Of a stretch of 64,000 bases of DNA, positions 60,000 through 64,000 are shown piece after piece. Each line of letters starts with the position of its first letter. The first letter of the stretch is position 1. The DNA comes from Silene latifolia (lineage: Eukaryota > Streptophyta > Magnoliopsida > Caryophyllales > Caryophyllaceae), in assembly GCF_048544455.1 (NCBI RefSeq), contig NC_133526.1:9812001-9876000 (forward strand). Direction: 5' to 3'. The notes under the pieces are model-generated. The model did no database searches. It saw only the letters and a program-made list of their open reading frames with translations, and was not told the origin of the DNA. A program made the position numbers and the translations under genes.

Positions 60000-61164
60000 G
60001 GCACTGGGTAGCGGAGTAGCCAATGAAAATACACGGAGTAGAGCGAGGATCAAGTTTATGCGTAGTGTAAGGACGGAGCCAAGGATAGCATAAACAACCG
60101 AAGGAACGGAGTTTGGTGTAGTTGGGCATTTGTTGGAAAAGACGCAGGTAGGGAGAGTCATTTTTTAGGGTAGGAGTGGGAAGTCTATTTATGAGGTAGG
60201 CTGCCGTGGTGAAAGCAAAGGACCAGAAGAGAGTAGGAAGTTTGGCGTGGTGAAGTAAGGAAAGACCGGTTTCGACGATGTGACGGTGTCGTCGCTCAAA
60301 TAAACCGTTGTGTTCGGGGTATGAGGAGGAGAAGTTAAGTGTGAGATACCATTGTTTAAGATGTCCGGGTGAGTTTTAAGTATTCCCCACCATTGTCGGA
60401 ATATAATCTTAAGATGGACCGATTGAAGAATTTTTCAACGAGAGCACGAAAGCGATGAAACGTAGGAGCGGTGTCGATTTTCGTTTAAGGGGTAGAGCCG
60501 GATATAGCGAGTGTAGTGATCAATAAAAACAACATAATATTTGAAGCCATCGATGGAGTGCAAAGGGGATGTCCATACATCCGAGTAAATTAGATCAAGA
60601 GGAGCAGAGGAAGTAAGAGTATTAATCGAAAACGGTAATTTATGACTTTTATTAATTTCACACGAATTGCAAGGACGGGAAAAGGAAGAACAAGCTAATG
60701 AATTTTGATGACAAATTGTATTAAAGATAGTAGTTGAAGGATGCCCAAGACGATGATGCCACGACATTGCGGAAGAGGCAAGACCGAGATGAGCTTGTGG
60801 AGTGAGCGGCGTCCATTCGTAGATGCCAGAGCTAAGTGGTCCGTGGAGGAGTGGTGGAGTCTGGTTGGGTACCTTTAGAGAAAAAGAGTTAGCAGAGAAT
60901 TCAAATAAGATATCGTTGTCTTTGCAAAGTTGGGAAATAGAGATAATTTTGCGAGAAATAGACGGAACATATAATACATTATTAAAAAACAGAGAGAAAG
61001 AAGAGGAAATTGGAATAGAAAAGGAACCTATATGAGAGATGGGTAGGGAAGAACCATCACCAATGATTAATTCATCAGTGCCGTCATAAGGACGATGAAG
61101 CGATAGGAGGGAAAGGTCATCAGTGATGTGATGAGTTGCGCCACTGTCAAGGAGGTAAGTAGCC
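60000..61164 (-). pseudogene. Protease and integrase region of the copia element
   Basis: Protease motif YLLDSGATHHITDD is at about 61120-61165. A GAG-pre-integrase stretch with SWHHRLGHPSTTIF and the CNSCEINKSHKLPF zinc region follows, then the integrase core (LIYSDVWTSPL, YYVVFIDHYTRYI) toward 60435 and its C-terminal part (ARTPSS... and FIGYSATQ region) near 60000-60130. Confidence 0.8.
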
Positions 61165-62119
61165 GGGGACTGAGAGGAAGAAGCAGTGGCAGTGTGTGCT
61201 TGTGGACGAGGTTGGCGAGGACGGGGTGGGGGTTGAGGGAACTGAGTGTTGGGGAAGAGCTTTTTGAAGTCGGCACAATTAGATAAGTAGTGCCCAGGGT
61301 GTCGACACCATTGACAGGTGCCTTTGAAGGGGTTAGTAGTGGTGGGTGTGGTGGGTGTAGTGGGTGTGGGTAGGAGGCCAGGTGCTCGAGATGGAGGAGG
61401 TGAGTTACGGTGATAGTTGGGGCGGTATGAGGTGGCGTGAACGAGAGGCGGGGAGGGTGGGAGTGGGCAGGTGAGGAAGGTTGAGTTCATGGTTCAAGAG
61501 TTTTTCATGGAGGGCTTCTAGGGTAATCGGGTCATCGCGAGCTCGGACTCAATCAATAACAGGTTGGTAGGTTTTGTAGTCAAGGCCTTTGAGGACCCAC
61601 AACAATATCTTCATTGTCCAACGTTTTGCCGAGGAGAGCAAGGTCCGTGACACAAGTCGTAATGTCTTGCATATATTCGGCAATGGAACGATCTCCTTTG
61701 GAGAGACTGTCAAACCGATTTTTCAGTTGGAGGAGGTGACCCCGTGAGGGATTGGCATAGGTTTTCGCAAGGAGATTCCAAACCTCACGAGAGGTAGTAG
61801 CTTTGAGGACAAGGGGAGAGATGGAGGGGTGTAAAGTACCAAGCAAAGCACCCTTGAGGAGGCTATCTTGACGCTTCCAAGAGGCGTGCTTGGGGTTGGG
61901 TGAGGTTTTGAAGTCAGTGGTGGTGAGAGTAGGTTCGGGTGTAGGGAAGGAGCCATCGACAAATTTAAGCAAGTCAAAGCCGAAGAGAAGATCAGTAACT
62001 TGTGTTTTCCATGTTTGATAATTTTTGGTGGTGAGTTGAGTGCAAGAGGTGAAGTTAATGAGGATGAAGGGGGATGAAGGATCATCGGGATTGGGAAGAG
62101 AGGTGCCGGAGGTAGCCAT
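61165..62119 (-). pseudogene. gag region of the copia element
   Basis: Likely start MATSGTSLPNPDDP at 62119, then a UBN2-type gag domain (YQTWKTQVTDLLFGFDLLKF; EVWNLLAKTYANPSRGHLLQ), a Pro/Thr-rich linker and a CCHC knuckle CQWCRHPGHYLSNC at about 61280-61322. Confidence 0.85.
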
Positions 62120-62167
62120 GAAAGGACGCGGAAGAAAAAGGTGAAGGGTAACGGCCTAGGATGTTAA

Positions 62168-62179
62168 GCTCTGATACCA
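62168..62179 (-). other. Primer-binding site of the copia element
   Basis: Minus-strand TGGTATCAGAGC, complementary to initiator Met-tRNA, directly adjoining the LTR. Confidence 0.9.
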
Positions 62180-62386
62180 TGTAAGAAATATGTATAATTG
62201 TATTGAATGAATTATATGAATTACAATACGATGCTATTTATACAAGAGACGGAAACCCTACTCCTTGGAGCCTAAGGAAACTATTAACAAGAATATGGAA
62301 AATACAATATACACTAACTATATTTACGGAGATACATAATATACTATGAAGACGGAATAATATCTTTATTATTTACTTCCTTAACA
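62180..62386 (-). repeat. 5' LTR of the copia element
   Basis: 207 bp, identical by eye to 57848-58054; adjoins the primer-binding site. Confidence 0.93.
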
Positions 62387-63006
62387 ATTACGGAGCGGAT
62401 TAGGCAATTGCGAAAGACTTTTGAAGGAGCATTTTGGCCTTGAGTCAATATGGGTCAAGTCACTTTAGATACTCATTTTCGAATGAGTCACTTAATTTTC
62501 GAGCAAAAACACTTTTATTAGTCATTTTCGAATATGAGTAAACAATTTTCAATCAGTATTTTATTTAGATACAAGGGACACAAGGCAGACACACCAACAA
62601 GAAAATAAAGTCGCAAAAGGATTAGAGAATTGCACCTTGGACGGTCTCTCAGTAACATTAATCAAAGACCGTCCTTAAGAATTTGTATTTGCGAGTACAA
62701 CCCAGTTAAGACAATAATAGCAAGAATAAAATCCATGGAACTCGTTCGATTTGAATACCATTCCTGAATTCCTGCATTCCTTCTATCCACTAGAGTCTAT
62801 AAATCCAATTGCAATGAAAGACCACCTCAAGCTCATTGAACCAACGCTGCTATAAAAATACCTTGTCATTCGCCACAACTCCGCTATTCATTAGATGTTA
62901 TATTTGATCAGACTCATAAACCTTAAATCTGAGTTCTGTGGAGATCAATCAAATATATCACAAAGTATTCGTAATAATTAAACACGAGGATAACAAATAC
63001 TCCTTA
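62387..63006. other. Single-copy intergenic DNA right of the duplication
   Basis: No gene is seen. A small inverted repeat 'ggacggtct' (62639-62647) / 'agaccgtcc' (62666-62674) could form a hairpin and may be a MITE remnant. This flank has no counterpart after copy A. Confidence 0.5.
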
Positions 63007-64000
63007 TCTATATAATACTATTAAAAGGGGAACTTAAAATGCCACGTCATAAATGCCACCTTACACTACCAAAAAGCCACATCACTTACTACACATGACA
63101 TGTCAAATTTTAATATGACATGGCGAGTTAATGTGGTATAAATCATCAACTTATTATTATATGACATTAATTTAAATATATTTTTTTTCCAAAATTTATA
63201 TATCCCTTTCAAATTTACATCAAAATTTCATAATTTATAATTAAAATTTACACCAAAGTTTACATCATTATTTCTAATTTTAAAAGTAAAAAAGAAAAAA
63301 AGAAAGAAATATTAAATGCAAATAGCATTACAAATATTATACTTTGGACTTTTAAGCTTGTAGATAATTTAAACAACAATTAAAATCAAAATTCATATTA
63401 AATTTTAAATTTCGACGTTTATTGTTAGAATATTTTAAGCAACAAATACATATCACATAATTCTAATTTACTCCGTTTATTAAAAAAATAAATATTTTGT
63501 TGATATTAAGAGTAAATAATAACATATTTAACATTAAACAAGGTGACTTTTGTCAACAAAAAAATAAAAAATAAAATAAAAATTAAAGCAAACCTTTAAC
63601 ATTTCATTTCTCCTTGCTCCATATTTATGTTTATATTAAATTTGCTAATAATGAAAAAGAATGCTCAAAAGTCCTAAAACCTTACTACATAATTATTATA
63701 TATATTAAATTTGATGATAATAATAAAAAGACACCCAAAAGTCATAACATGCATCCTCAATTGGATATAAATGTTCGATGTAAGACAAAATTTGTGAGCC
63801 AAATTTCACGCCAATATTTTTTTTGCCCTCATCGCCAATAAAATCGTAGTTGTATATGTAAATAGTCTTTTTTAAATCTTATCAGTATATCAACATCAAG
63901 GTAAGTGTATTAAGGTAAGGTAAATGTATTAAGGTTTTAAATTAATAATTTAATAATTTATTTTTAAGTTCCATTGGTTATGAAATGCTCATCACGTTTT
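63007..64000 (+). mobile_element. Probable Helitron 5' end, continuing past the window
   Basis: The sequence 'tctatataatactattaaaa' starts with TC after an A at 63006 and continues '...gccacgtcat', which is very like the 5' ends of plant Helitrons. The rest is strongly AT-rich with no convincing gene. No CTAG end with a hairpin was found before 64000. Confidence 0.55.

Larger units (their letters stand above)
38911..61884. repeat. ~23-kb tandem duplication, copy B
   Basis: Direct repeat of 15892-38888 in the same order and orientation. Unlike copy A it runs on into the rest of the copia element and its right flank, so copy B keeps the original right side and copy A the original left side of the locus. 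Confidence 0.97.
57848..62386 (-). mobile_element. Ty1/copia retrotransposon, both LTRs present
   Basis: A 4,539-bp element with 207-bp LTRs (57848-58054 and 62180-62386) that look identical, a perfect 5-bp target duplication 'attac' (57843-57847 and 62387-62391), a PBS and a purine tract. On the minus strand the order gag, protease, integrase, reverse transcriptase, RNase H is that of Ty1/copia. Small size and short LTRs suggest the Ale/Retrofit group, which is tentative. It is structurally complete, but the coding part has several breaks in this assembly. Identical LTRs imply a very recent insertion, and because the element is also in copy A it entered before the duplication. Confidence 0.93.

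Noticed and set aside
63614-63841. 75-residue frame near the right edge
   Set aside because: Lys/Asn/Ile-rich composition of AT-rich DNA, no domain and no splice or promoter context.

Overview
This is a stretch of plant nuclear DNA. It is very probably from a eudicot, and the base composition and recurring 'acggagta' words would fit Caryophyllales, but I cannot name the species. Evidence for a plant: a multi-exon threonyl-tRNA synthetase gene with GT-AG introns, an intronless PR-10 / Bet v 1-type gene, and nested plant transposons (Tat-type Ty3/gypsy, Ty1/copia, L1-type LINE, CACTA, Helitron ends). I saw no bacterial genes, CRISPR array, rRNA or convincing tRNA gene.

Layout. 1-6859: a Ty3/gypsy element of the Tat lineage on the minus strand, broken and cut off by the window edge, with a nine-copy ~80-bp tandem array downstream of its integrase region. 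6860-7900: non-coding DNA ending in a CACTA terminus with repeated 'tgtgacgg' subterminal hairpins. 7901-19058: an L1-type LINE split by a 7.36-kb non-autonomous LTR element (11025-18381) flanked by a perfect 5-bp target duplication. 19059-34846: the genic island, with a PR-10 gene (plus strand, 20044-20529) facing tail-to-tail a 20-exon cytosolic-type ThrRS gene (minus strand, 22136-32204), then AT-rich intergenic DNA with a MITE-like element and a Helitron 3' end. 34847-38888: a copia element cut at 38888.

At 38884-38959 the sequence jumps back into the non-autonomous LTR element, and the whole ~23-kb segment (15892-38888) is repeated in direct tandem (38911-61884). The second copy has its own PR-10 gene (43051-43536), its own ThrRS gene (45141-55205) and a structurally whole copia element (57848-62386) with two 207-bp LTRs that look identical. 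From 62387 the sequence is single-copy AT-rich DNA. It ends in what looks like the 5' end of another Helitron (from 63007).

The central observation is this young ~23-kb tandem duplication, which doubles an essential aminoacyl-tRNA synthetase and a PR-10 gene. Its junction shows 5-bp microhomology plus a 27-bp templated repeat. Differences between the copies are very uneven: coding exons look identical, while transposon sequence and a 0.6-kb patch at 20.77-21.38 kb differ mainly at CAG/CTG words. That pattern resembles base-calling error at CHG-methylated sites, so the true copies may be even more alike, and an assembly artefact must be excluded. I found no clearly new molecular system. The most unusual unexplained sequence structure is the array of a 14-bp perfect palindrome in the LTRs and interior of the non-autonomous element.
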